Below are positions 1 through 5,092 of a stretch of DNA of 6,016 nt, one piece after another. The notes beneath the pieces were generated by a model that made no database searches, was not told the origin of the DNA, and saw only the letters and a program-made list of their open reading frames with translations. Position 1 is the stretch's first letter. Every line of letters begins with the position of its first letter. The stretch covers positions 1 to 6,016 of the forward strand of contig CBDVBZ010000177.1 of NCBI GenBank assembly GCA_965372355.1. Reading direction: 5' to 3'. The translations under genes were made by a program, and so were the position numbers. This DNA comes from CBDVBZ01 sp965372355. Lineage in GTDB: Bacteria > Krumholzibacteriota > Krumholzibacteriia > WVZY01.

Positions 1-315
1 GGTCTCGCGCGACTTGCTGATGTCCCAGTTCTGGCAGAACTTGCAGGCAAGGTTGCATCCGGCGGTGCCGAACGAGAACACCGAGCTTCCGGGATAGAAA
101 TGGTTGAGGGGTTTCTTCTCTATGGGGTCGATGCAGAACCCGCTCGAGCGACCGTATGTGGTGAGCACCATCTGATCGTCCTGTCGGGCACGAACAAAAC
201 ACAATCCCCGCTGGCCATCGCGGAGCCTGCAGTAACGGGGGCACAGATCGCACTGGATCCGTCCGTCCTCGAGTTCATGCCAGTAGCGGCCAGGCACGAC
301 GTTCGGTTGTTCCAT
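1..315 (-). CDS. amrS: AmmeMemoRadiSam system radical SAM enzyme, N-terminal part (truncated by window edge)
   Basis: This leftward reading frame is open from an ATG at 315 to the window edge, giving the first 105 residues of a protein whose family usually has roughly 330-350. An N-terminal cysteine cluster (C22, C25, C29, C39) precedes the radical SAM motif CxxxCxxC within CNLACKFCQNW (C87, C91, C94), which binds the 4Fe-4S cluster that cleaves S-adenosylmethionine. The stretch from YPGSSVFSFGTAGC into this motif is characteristic of the AmrS family, formerly annotated as pyruvate-formate-lyase-activating-enzyme-like. The family co-occurs with Memo and AMMECR1 proteins; to my knowledge its reaction is not settled. 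A GGAGG (325-329) lies 9 bases before the ATG, and a good promoter lies further upstream. The family call is seen directly in the motifs; the partner genes would be outside the window. Confidence 0.9.
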   Translation of the reverse strand, partial: MEQPNVVPGRYWHELEDGRIQCDLCPRYCRLRDGQRGLCFVRARQDDQMVLTTYGRSSGFCIDPIEKKPLNHFYPGSSVFSFGTAGCNLACKFCQNWDISKSRET

Positions 316-359
316 GGGTACTCGCCTCCGGTCGGCGGAAATCGTGAGGCACTGCCCTC

Positions 360-388
360 AATATAGCCGGTTATTTGATTGAATTCAA
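360..388 (-). promoter_or_regulatory. Sigma70-like promoter for the radical SAM gene
   Basis: Read on the minus strand, a -35 box TTGAAT (388-383) and a -10 box TATATT (365-360) are separated by exactly 17 bases. Transcription would start near 353, leaving a leader of about 38 bases before the ATG at 315. The -10 matches the consensus at 5 of 6 positions and the -35 at 4 of 6. It is inferred from sequence only. Confidence 0.5.
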
Positions 389-393
389 CCGGC
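366..393. repeat. Inverted repeat in the divergent promoter region, possible operator
   Basis: GCCGGTT (366-372) and AACCGGC (387-393) form a perfect 7-bp inverted repeat with a 14-base gap. It encloses most of a second, perfect 10-bp palindrome, TTGAATTCAA (379-388). The repeat covers both predicted -35 boxes, where a repressor or activator of both divergent genes could bind. No regulator gene is visible nearby. Confidence 0.4.
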
Positions 394-407
394 GTTCGGG
401 ATATGTT
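379..407 (+). promoter_or_regulatory. Candidate promoter for the amidohydrolase gene
   Basis: TTGAAT (379-384) and TATGTT (402-407) are spaced by 17 bases, each matching the sigma70 consensus at 4 of 6 positions. Its -35 box shares the palindrome TTGAATTCAA with the -35 of the opposing promoter. The predicted transcript would begin near 414, about 40 bases before the ATG at 453. It is weaker than the divergent promoter. Confidence 0.3.
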
Positions 408-452
408 GGGAACGGTCCAGCCGGCGTAAGTCGAGATACGATAAGGATCCCC

Positions 453-1355
453 ATGCACGTCTTCGACGCACACACGCATTTCTTCAGCCGAACTTTCTAC
501 GAGTATCAGGCTCGCAAAGCGCCGGCAGGTGATGTCCCATCCCTCCTCGACAAGATGGCCAGAGCCGGGATCGACGTCCCGGGAGAGAACGTCGGGGCCC
601 ACCGCGACCGGATCATTTCCGAGCTCGACGACAACGGGATCGATCGTGCCGTGAGCTTTGCATCGGTTCCCGATGAGATGGAGATCGTCGGCCAGGCCGC
701 GAGGTCGTCAAACGGCCGGCTGGTTCCTTTTGCCGCGGTCAACCCGCTGGATCCGGAGACTCTGAAGAGACTCGAGTTGCTCCACAGCCATTACGACTAC
801 AAGGGCATCATCCTCTTTCCGCAAGCGCACGACTATGCCATCGGTGGCGAGGAGGCTGCCGCCGCGCTCGATCTCGCCAGACGGCTTGGAGCGGTCGCGT
901 TTGTTCACTGTGGCCTGCTCAGTGTGCCCGTCCGATCGATTGTCGGGTTGGAACCGCACTTCCCACTCGAACGCGGCCATCCCGAGGATCTGATTCCAGT
1001 GGCCAGGGCGAGGCCCGACCAGGTATTCATCGTGCCCCACTTTAGCGCCGGCTTCTTCGACGAGTTTCTCAAACTGGGCAGGATGTGCCCGAACGTGTAT
1101 GCGGACACGGCCGGATCCAACTCCTGGGGCATGTTTCAGACGCCACCGCTCTATCTCGAGGATCTCTTTAAGGAGACCGTTGCCGTTTACGGTGTCGAGC
1201 GGGTCCTCTACGGCTCGGACACGGCGGGTTTCCCGCGAGGTTATCGAAACGATGTGCGCGACGCACAGATTCGCGCGATGCACGACGCGGGGATTGGGGC
1301 CGCAGATCAGGAATTGATCCTCGGTGGCAATCTCGCCAAGCTACTCGAAGTTTAA
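453..1355 (+). CDS. Amidohydrolase family metal-dependent hydrolase (ACMSD-like, Amidohydro_2)
   Basis: The protein has 300 residues from the ATG at 453, which has AAGGAT (443-448) 4 bases upstream. A longer in-frame TTG start at 375 has no ribosome binding site and would add 26 residues unlike the family. The N-terminal DAHTHFF (D5, H7, H9) is the HxH metal motif at the first barrel strand. H152 (HCG), H196 (PHFSAG) and D256 (YGSDT) supply the other expected metal or catalytic positions, and the end GGNLAKLL is the usual C-terminal family motif. The fold is a TIM barrel; relatives include ACMSD and other decarboxylases or hydrolases acting on ring or carboxylate substrates in the cytoplasm. 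The substrate cannot be read from sequence. The gene is divergent from the radical SAM gene and its last 4 bases overlap the convergent neighbour. Confidence 0.9.
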   Translation: MHVFDAHTHFFSRTFYEYQARKAPAGDVPSLLDKMARAGIDVPGENVGAHRDRIISELDDNGIDRAVSFASVPDEMEIVGQAARSSNGRLVPFAAVNPLDPETLKRLELLHSHYDYKGIILFPQAHDYAIGGEEAAAALDLARRLGAVAFVHCGLLSVPVRSIVGLEPHFPLERGHPEDLIPVARARPDQVFIVPHFSAGFFDEFLKLGRMCPNVYADTAGSNSWGMFQTPPLYLEDLFKETVAVYGVERVLYGSDTAGFPRGYRNDVRDAQIRAMHDAGIGAADQELILGGNLAKLLEV

Positions 1356-1963
1356 TCCTTATCAATCACGCGATCGTTCTTGTGTCTCATCAGCGCGCGC
1401 GTGTACCGGCGCGCGACCTTGGGCATGTTGCTTTCACCGTCTGGTGCACGCTCGAGACCGAACACCTCCCTCGGGAAGTTGAGTGATTGCTGAATCGCCC
1501 AGATCGCGTGGTGATCTTCCGGGGGGTAGATCTTAGCGGGATCGCCTACGGCCACCCACCCGATCGGCACCGTCGTACCCGGGAACAATCTTGTCTTCAG
1601 GTGCACCACACCGTTGATTCTGACCTCGGCGCGGGCTCCGATGTTGGCCCCGTTGAATACCGTCGAGCCCGTGGCGAGAAACACGTCGTCCTCGACCGAG
1701 CATCCCGTCAAATAGGCGCGTGGGCCGACCAGGACGTTATCGCCAAGCCTCGCCGGGTGCCGGGCCGTGCCACGGATCACGGCGTTCTCCATAACGATGC
1801 AACGGCAGCCGATCTCAACCGGTCCCCCTTCGGCCGTGATCACAGCGCCAAACAGAATGCAGCTGCCCTCACCGATCGTCACATCACCTGAAATGGTTGC
1901 GTTCGGGGCGACGTAAGCACCCTTGTGTATTCTTGGGCTCTTGCCGTCGTGTTCGAGGATCAA
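1352..1963 (-). CDS. Left-handed beta-helix protein of the gamma-carbonic anhydrase/hexapeptide transferase type, metal ligands lost
   Basis: The 203-residue product begins at a TTG (1963) preceded by AGAGGTGG (1971-1978) at 7 bases. The frame is open further upstream to 2176, but that part looks non-conserved. Residues about 12-145 are hexapeptide repeats typical of a left-handed beta-helix, for example APNATISGDVTIGEGS, the GDNVLVG turn and VAVGDPAK. The C-terminal helix AIWAIQQSLNFPREVFG is typical of the gamma-carbonic anhydrase-like family. Against the family pattern, the first zinc histidine is R64 (AVIR), and the second and third are P81 and T86 (VGPRAYLTGC), with spacing intact. The usual RGD before strand GP.(R)IG reads TAE. 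Carbonic anhydrase activity of the usual kind is therefore unlikely; an acyltransferase, scaffold or other binding role is possible. A trimer is expected from the fold. The stop overlaps the convergent amidohydrolase. Confidence 0.82.
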   Translation of the reverse strand: MILEHDGKSPRIHKGAYVAPNATISGDVTIGEGSCILFGAVITAEGGPVEIGCRCIVMENAVIRGTARHPARLGDNVLVGPRAYLTGCSVEDDVFLATGSTVFNGANIGARAEVRINGVVHLKTRLFPGTTVPIGWVAVGDPAKIYPPEDHHAIWAIQQSLNFPREVFGLERAPDGESNMPKVARRYTRALMRHKNDRVIDKD

Positions 1964-1970
1964 AATGGCA

Positions 1971-1978
1971 CCACCTCT
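1971..1978 (-). promoter_or_regulatory. Ribosome binding site that decides a TTG start
   Basis: On the minus strand AGAGGTGG stands 7 bases before the TTG at 1963. No ATG or GTG in this frame has comparable spacing, so this site favours the 203-residue form of the beta-helix protein over longer forms. Confidence 0.6.
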
Positions 1979-2064
1979 TGCAGAATGAGCCACATGCGGC
2001 CTGTGTGTGGGCGCAGGCGAGTAGTGTACTACAGCGGTTGACGGGGCCCTAGCCGAAACTGAGG

Positions 2065-2091
2065 GGCAAACGGCGTTCGCTTGCGTTTGCC
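2065..2091. repeat. 8-bp inverted repeat between divergent genes, possible operator
   Basis: GGCAAACG (2065-2072) and CGTTTGCC (2084-2091) form a perfect inverted repeat with an 11-base gap. It lies in the 175-base region between the leftward beta-helix gene and the rightward acetyltransferase gene, overlapping the predicted -35 box of the latter. No T-run follows it on either strand, so a regulatory site is more likely than a terminator. Confidence 0.4.
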
Positions 2092-2109
2092 GCTGAGAAA
2101 TGGAATAAT
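2081..2109 (+). promoter_or_regulatory. Candidate promoter of the GNAT-protease-ArsC gene set
   Basis: TTGCGT (2081-2086) and AATAAT (2104-2109) are 17 bases apart. The -10 matches the consensus at 5 of 6 positions, the -35 only at 3 of 6. A start near 2116 leaves a short leader ahead of the GGAGGA at 2125. The inverted repeat at 2065-2091 overlaps the -35. Confidence 0.35.
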
Positions 2110-2138
2110 TGGGTCGAGCAAGCCGGAGGAGTCGTACG

Positions 2139-2603
2139 TTGCTGAAGATCGTTGAACCGACTTCAACTTCGCACATCGAGGGTGTACGCGGTCTGTGGGT
2201 CGAGTACTGGGACTGGCTCGAATTCGCGCCCTGCTTTCAGGACTTCGAAAACGAGCTAAAGACCTTCCCGGGACCCTACGCGCCCCCCGATGGGTGTGTT
2301 CTTATTGCTCTCTACGGTCACGAACTGGCCGGTTGTGTGGCGCTCAGGAAACTCGACGACAACGGTTGCGAGATGAAGCGTCTCTACGTTCGACCGGCGT
2401 TTCGCGGCAAAGGGATCGGCATAGCCCTGGCTACGGCGATCGTCGAGGAAGCCCGCAAGCGCCGTTATGCCTTTATGCGTCTGGATACCCTTCCTGCCAT
2501 GAAAGAGGCGATTTCGATATACCGGTCCTTGAACTTTGGGGAAATCGGGCCATACGTGGATGATCCCGTTCCCGATGCAAAGTACTTTGAATTGAAACTC
2601 TAG
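2139..2603 (+). CDS. GNAT family N-acetyltransferase
   Basis: The 154-residue protein starts at a TTG (2139) with GGAGGA (2125-2130) 8 bases upstream. A TTG at 2109 in the same frame lacks a binding site and would only add a basic tail. The acetyl-CoA binding motif A is clear: MKRLYVRPAFRGKGIG, with R89-G90-K91-G92-I93-G94 matching R/QxxGxG/A, after a beta strand and before a helix (ALATAIVEEARK). The segment LDTLPAMKEAISIYRSLNFGEI holds the motif B helix and the aromatic residue near the CoA exit. The motifs PGPYAPPDG (44-52) and the end DPVPDAKYFELKL belong to a compact GNAT subfamily common in soil and marine bacteria. It would act in the cytoplasm on an amine of unknown identity. Only 35 bases separate it from the protease gene, suggesting co-transcription. 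Confidence 0.9.
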   Translation: MLKIVEPTSTSHIEGVRGLWVEYWDWLEFAPCFQDFENELKTFPGPYAPPDGCVLIALYGHELAGCVALRKLDDNGCEMKRLYVRPAFRGKGIGIALATAIVEEARKRRYAFMRLDTLPAMKEAISIYRSLNFGEIGPYVDDPVPDAKYFELKL

Positions 2604-2638
2604 AAGTCGTTAGCCAAGCAACATTTCCAGGAGGAACC

Positions 2639-4060
2639 ATGAGATTGATAACCCGGACAGGCATAGTGGCACTGTTGATACTCCTGCTGGTGCCGTTCGC
2701 GACGGCTTCGGCGCAGAAGGCGGACGAGAAATCGCTGAAGAGCCTCAGCCAATCATTCCAGTCACTGGTCGAACGGATCAGTCCTGCCGTGGTCGAGATA
2801 TACGCAACCGGCTACGGCCCGAGCGCCAGCGGGTCGACGACAAGCGCATTGATCTCCAGGCGTCGCGCCGGCGGGAGCGGTGTCATCCTCCACCCCGATG
2901 GATACATCGTGACGAACGCGCATGTCGTCGAGGGCGCGAGAAAGGTGCAGGTCTTATTGCCGATGATCGACCCGGGCAAAAAAGAGGCTCGCTCAACACT
3001 CAAGCCGCGGGGCAACCGGGTCGGCGCCCAGATCGTCGGGATCGACCGCGAGACCGATCTTGCGGTGCTCCGGGTCCAAGGCAAGGACTTGCCGTATCTG
3101 GAACTCAGCGATTCGGATGAGCTCGGGCAGGGTCAGATCGTCCTCGCCTTTGGCAGTCCCTATGGTCTCGAGAACTCGGTGTCGATGGGTGTTGTCAGCG
3201 CGCTGGCGCGCCAGCTGACGCCCGGGTCGCCGATGATCTATATCCAGACCGATGCAACGATCAACCCCGGAAACAGCGGCGGTCCCCTGGTCGACACGGA
3301 TGGCCGTGTCGTTGGCATCAACACGATGATTGCCACTCATACCGGTGGCAGCGAGGGCATCGGTTTCGCCGCTCCGAGCAACATCGTCCGGAATGTCTAC
3401 AATCAGCTCCGCGCGAGCGGCCGCGTACGCCGTGGACATATCGGGATTCACGCTCAGACGATCACGCCGACCCTGGCGAAGGGGCTTGGGCTCGACCGCG
3501 ATTGGGGAGTCGTGATCGCCGATGTCCTTCCCGACGGGCCGTCCGACAAAGCGGGACTCCTCATCGGCGATATCGTGCTGAGCCTCAATGGCAAGCCGAT
3601 GGAGAACGGCCGTCAGCTCGAGGTCAATCTGTACCGGTATGCCGTCGATGAGAAGGTCGCGGTCGAGATCAGCCGTGGCGGCTCCCTGAGTACGATACAG
3701 GTGTCCGTCATCGAGCGGTACGATGACCCCAAACGATTCTCCGATCTCGTGAGACCCGACAAGAACCTGATCCCCAAGCTCGGGATCCTGGGTATCGATG
3801 TCGATGACTACACGGCGAAAATGATACCGACGATCCGCGAGAAGAGCGGTGTCATTGTCGCGGCCCGCGCCGCCGACGCTCCCTTTCGCGATGACACCCT
3901 GATGCCGGGTGATGTCATTCACCGGGTGAATCAGCTGCCGATCCGGAATGTGGAAGATCTGCGAAATGTACTGCGGACCCTGCTTTCCGGTGACGCGGCG
4001 GTGTGCCACGTGGAGAGAAGCGGCCGGATGGTGTACGTCGCGCTCGAGATCGAGATCTAG
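2639..4060 (+). CDS. Periplasmic HtrA/Deg-family serine protease with two PDZ domains
   Basis: The product has 473 residues, close to the usual length of DegP/DegQ proteins, and starts at an ATG 4 bases after GGAGG (2630-2634). A Sec signal peptide (about residues 1-25; basic start, long Leu/Ile core, ASA before Q26) sends it to the periplasm. The S1C trypsin-fold domain spans about 40-260 with the complete triad: H95 in TNAHVV, D140 in ETDLAVL and S213 in NPGNSGGPL. PDZ1 lies at about 266-356 (HIGI, then the GVVIADVLPDGPSDKAGLLIGD-type core) and PDZ2 at about 378-472. Such proteases and chaperones remove or refold damaged envelope proteins. A Ser/Gly/Arg-rich insert at 57-79 precedes the first strand of the protease. 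It follows the acetyltransferase gene closely and is followed 17 bases later by the ArsC-like gene. DegQ, DegP and other HtrA subtypes cannot be separated from sequence alone. Confidence 0.93.
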   Translation: MRLITRTGIVALLILLLVPFATASAQKADEKSLKSLSQSFQSLVERISPAVVEIYATGYGPSASGSTTSALISRRRAGGSGVILHPDGYIVTNAHVVEGARKVQVLLPMIDPGKKEARSTLKPRGNRVGAQIVGIDRETDLAVLRVQGKDLPYLELSDSDELGQGQIVLAFGSPYGLENSVSMGVVSALARQLTPGSPMIYIQTDATINPGNSGGPLVDTDGRVVGINTMIATHTGGSEGIGFAAPSNIVRNVYNQLRASGRVRRGHIGIHAQTITPTLAKGLGLDRDWGVVIADVLPDGPSDKAGLLIGDIVLSLNGKPMENGRQLEVNLYRYAVDEKVAVEISRGGSLSTIQVSVIERYDDPKRFSDLVRPDKNLIPKLGILGIDVDDYTAKMIPTIREKSGVIVAARAADAPFRDDTLMPGDVIHRVNQLPIRNVEDLRNVLRTLLSGDAAVCHVERSGRMVYVALEIEI

Positions 4061-4077
4061 AAGGCCGAAGTCCCGGG

Positions 4078-4467
4078 ATGAAAAATCTCTTGTTTGTCTG
4101 TGTGGAGAACTCATGCCGCAGCCAGATGGCCGAGGCGTTTGCAAAGATACTCGGTGGAGATGACGTGCGGTCTCACAGCGCCGGGTCGAGACCATCCGGT
4201 GTGGTCAACCCCAAGGCTATCGCGAGTATGGGTGAGGTCGGCTACGATCTCGGCACACACGTGTCGAAGCCGCTGAATAACATTCCCGAGTTGGAATACG
4301 ACCACGTGATCACGATGGGCTGCGGTGACGAGTGCCCGTTCGTACCCGCCAAACACCGCGACGACTGGGAGATCCCCGACCCCAAGAACATGCCGCCGGA
4401 CGAGTTCCGCATCGTCCGCGACGAGATCCAACGACGCGTAAAAGACTTACTCACGGATACTGGCTGA
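4078..4467 (+). CDS. ArsC-type arsenate reductase / low-molecular-weight tyrosine phosphatase family
   Basis: The 129-residue protein starts at the ATG at 4078; an out-of-family extension back to 4003 would overlap the protease gene. The phosphate or arsenate-binding loop is CVENSCRS with C8 and R14 (Cx5R), followed by QMAEAFA as in ArsC proteins. D101 in IPDP matches the general acid. TMGCGDECP places cysteines at 82 and 86, close to the resolving-cysteine region of thioredoxin-coupled ArsC and resembling the TMGCGD.CP form found in many actinobacterial and other ArsC proteins. The likely reaction is reduction of arsenate to arsenite in the cytoplasm using a thiol cofactor; a phosphatase role is the alternative. 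No arsR, arsB or acr3 gene lies in the window. There is no strong Shine-Dalgarno, and the 17-base gap after the protease stop suggests co-translation within the operon. Confidence 0.8.
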   Translation: MKNLLFVCVENSCRSQMAEAFAKILGGDDVRSHSAGSRPSGVVNPKAIASMGEVGYDLGTHVSKPLNNIPELEYDHVITMGCGDECPFVPAKHRDDWEIPDPKNMPPDEFRIVRDEIQRRVKDLLTDTG

Positions 4468-4506
4468 CAACCGGGGGTGAACTGCCTGTGATATTGTGGA
4501 CCCACC

Positions 4507-4540
4507 GAGACCTGTCCCCACTTATTTTGGTACGGTTCCC
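4507..4540. repeat. Dispersed repeat fragment resembling REP/RAYT-associated sequence
   Basis: The segment runs from GAGACCTGTCCCC (4507-4519) through an AT-rich spacer to TACGGTTCCC (4531-4540). On the minus strand it reads GGGAACCGTACC, an AT-rich spacer, then GGGGACAGGTCTC. I recognise this wording from intergenic repeats often found beside REP-associated tyrosine transposase (Y1) genes. The family assignment rests on memory of the pattern, not on a search. No transposase gene is present in the window. Confidence 0.4.
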
Positions 4541-4808
4541 AATGCGTCGCAAGGCGTCTTTCCGTCAGGCGTGCCAGGCCCCCTGGGCAGGCTCGCCCCC
4601 TGAAAACCGGACATTCCTAACGACAGCAAATTGGCCGTAACGACTCGATCGACCAGCGGTGGATCAATGCCAGGAGTGGGTGTCACCAGGGGGCCGGGCA
4701 TCGCGAACTTGGGATCGCCTCAGGGGGATCGATCCGTCATCGGTGAATCTGCTGGTGCCACCTGAGGCCTCGATCTCGGTTTATTTCAACTCCTTGGGTC
4801 TGGTGGAT

Positions 4809-4821
4809 GGGGACGGTTCCC
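4809..4821. repeat. Second fragment of the dispersed repeat
   Basis: GGGGACGGTTCCC shares ACGGTTCCC with 4532-4540 and has the same orientation. Together the two copies bracket about 300 bases without a gene, as a decayed mobile unit might. The shared word is short, so chance similarity is possible. Confidence 0.3.
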
Positions 4822-4891
4822 TATCCCGCGCCGTCGATCCTGATGAGCTCCAGCGGAAGCCCTACACTCACTAAGGGCGAGATCTAGAAAT

Positions 4892-4911
4892 GCACTTTCC
4901 AGCACTTTCCA
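4892..4911. repeat. Tandem 10-bp direct repeat upstream of the NYN-locus promoter
   Basis: GCACTTTCCA occurs twice back to back (4892-4901 and 4902-4911), ending 6 bases before the -35 box. The 10-bp period places both copies on the same face of the helix at roughly -42 to -61, a usual site for an activator or the RNA polymerase alpha subunit. No cognate regulator is known from this window. Confidence 0.55.
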
Positions 4912-4917
4912 GACCCC

Positions 4918-4946
4918 TTGACACCTGGCACGCGCCGTGCTACATT
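4918..4946 (+). promoter_or_regulatory. Near-consensus sigma70 promoter of the structured RNA/NYN locus
   Basis: A perfect -35 box TTGACA (4918-4923), a 17-base spacer and TACATT (4941-4946) are present, with TG one base before the -10 (TGC-TACATT, an extended -10). Transcription should start near 4953. This is the best promoter in the window and lies about 140 bases before the NYN start codon, leaving room for a structured RNA. Confidence 0.75.
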
Positions 4947-4952
4947 CACTGT

Positions 4953-5075
4953 AGATCACCCCGGGAGCTTCGGCGAACGGGTGCGAAGTCGCCTCCGGGC
5001 GACTTCTGCGTTTTAGGGCCAATCCCCCTCCGCTTCGAGGGGTACGGAGTCGTCGGTTGGCGGCTCTTCTTTTTT
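4953..5075 (+). ncRNA. Predicted structured leader or small RNA upstream of the NYN nuclease gene
   Basis: From the predicted start near 4953 to the U-run ending at 5075 the transcript would be about 123 nt. Hairpin 1 pairs CACCC (4957-4961) with GGGTG (4979-4983) and holds an inner GC-UUCG-GC tetraloop (4967-4974). Hairpin 2 is a perfect 9-bp stem, GAAGTCGCC (4985-4993) with GGCGACTTC (4998-5006), around the UNCG-class loop UCCG, followed by a short T4 (5011-5014). Hairpin 3 pairs CCCCTC (5025-5030) with GAGGGG (5037-5042). The fourth is the terminator at 5047-5066. No open frame with a ribosome binding site occupies this segment. It could be a free small RNA, an attenuated leader or an RNA partner of the nuclease; conservation has not been tested. 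Confidence 0.6.
5047..5075 (+). terminator. Intrinsic terminator just before the NYN gene
   Basis: An 8-bp stem pairs GAGTCGTC (5047-5054) with GGCGGCTC (5059-5066), including two G-U pairs, around a GGTT loop. It is followed directly by TTCTTTTTT (5067-5075). This is a standard Rho-independent terminator layout placed between the promoter and the gene, so the NYN gene would be expressed only by read-through, antitermination or another promoter. Confidence 0.65.
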
Positions 5076-5092
5076 GGCGTACTGTGTACCCC

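Larger units (their letters stand above)
4468..4891. other. Gene-free stretch with dispersed-repeat pieces
   Basis: I see no convincing gene here. Open frames at 4332-4640 and 4659-4874 lack a ribosome binding site, family motifs and sensible composition. The stretch holds two pieces of a dispersed repeat (4507-4540 and 4809-4821) and a small hairpin CCAGG/CCTGG (4574-4578 with 4582-4586). No clear terminator follows the arsC-like gene. Confidence 0.6.

Noticed and set aside
708..1283. A 191-codon minus-strand frame inside the amidohydrolase gene
   Set aside because: It is an antisense shadow of a gene with clear metal motifs and has no family signature.
2993..4195. A 400-codon open frame on the minus strand opposite the protease gene
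   Set aside because: It mirrors the codon structure of the protease gene, has no ribosome binding site or recognisable motif, and the plus-strand protein is complete with triad and PDZ domains.
4332..4640. A 102-codon frame overlapping the end of the ArsC gene
   Set aside because: It shares most of its first part with arsC in another frame and runs into the repeat fragment; it has no motifs.
4659..4874. A 71-codon frame between the ArsC and NYN genes
   Set aside because: It starts without a Shine-Dalgarno, contains a repeat fragment and matches no family I recognise.
4051..4889. Exact 12-base repeat CGAGATCTAGAA at 4051-4062 and 4878-4889
   Set aside because: About one 12-base match is expected by chance in a window of this size, and the flanks do not match, so it is not evidence for a duplication.
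4953..5075. Reading the locus as a classical type III toxin-antitoxin system
   Set aside because: The RNA segment lacks the tandem repeats of ToxI-type antitoxins and the nuclease is an NYN/PIN-like protein, so only the gene order is similar.
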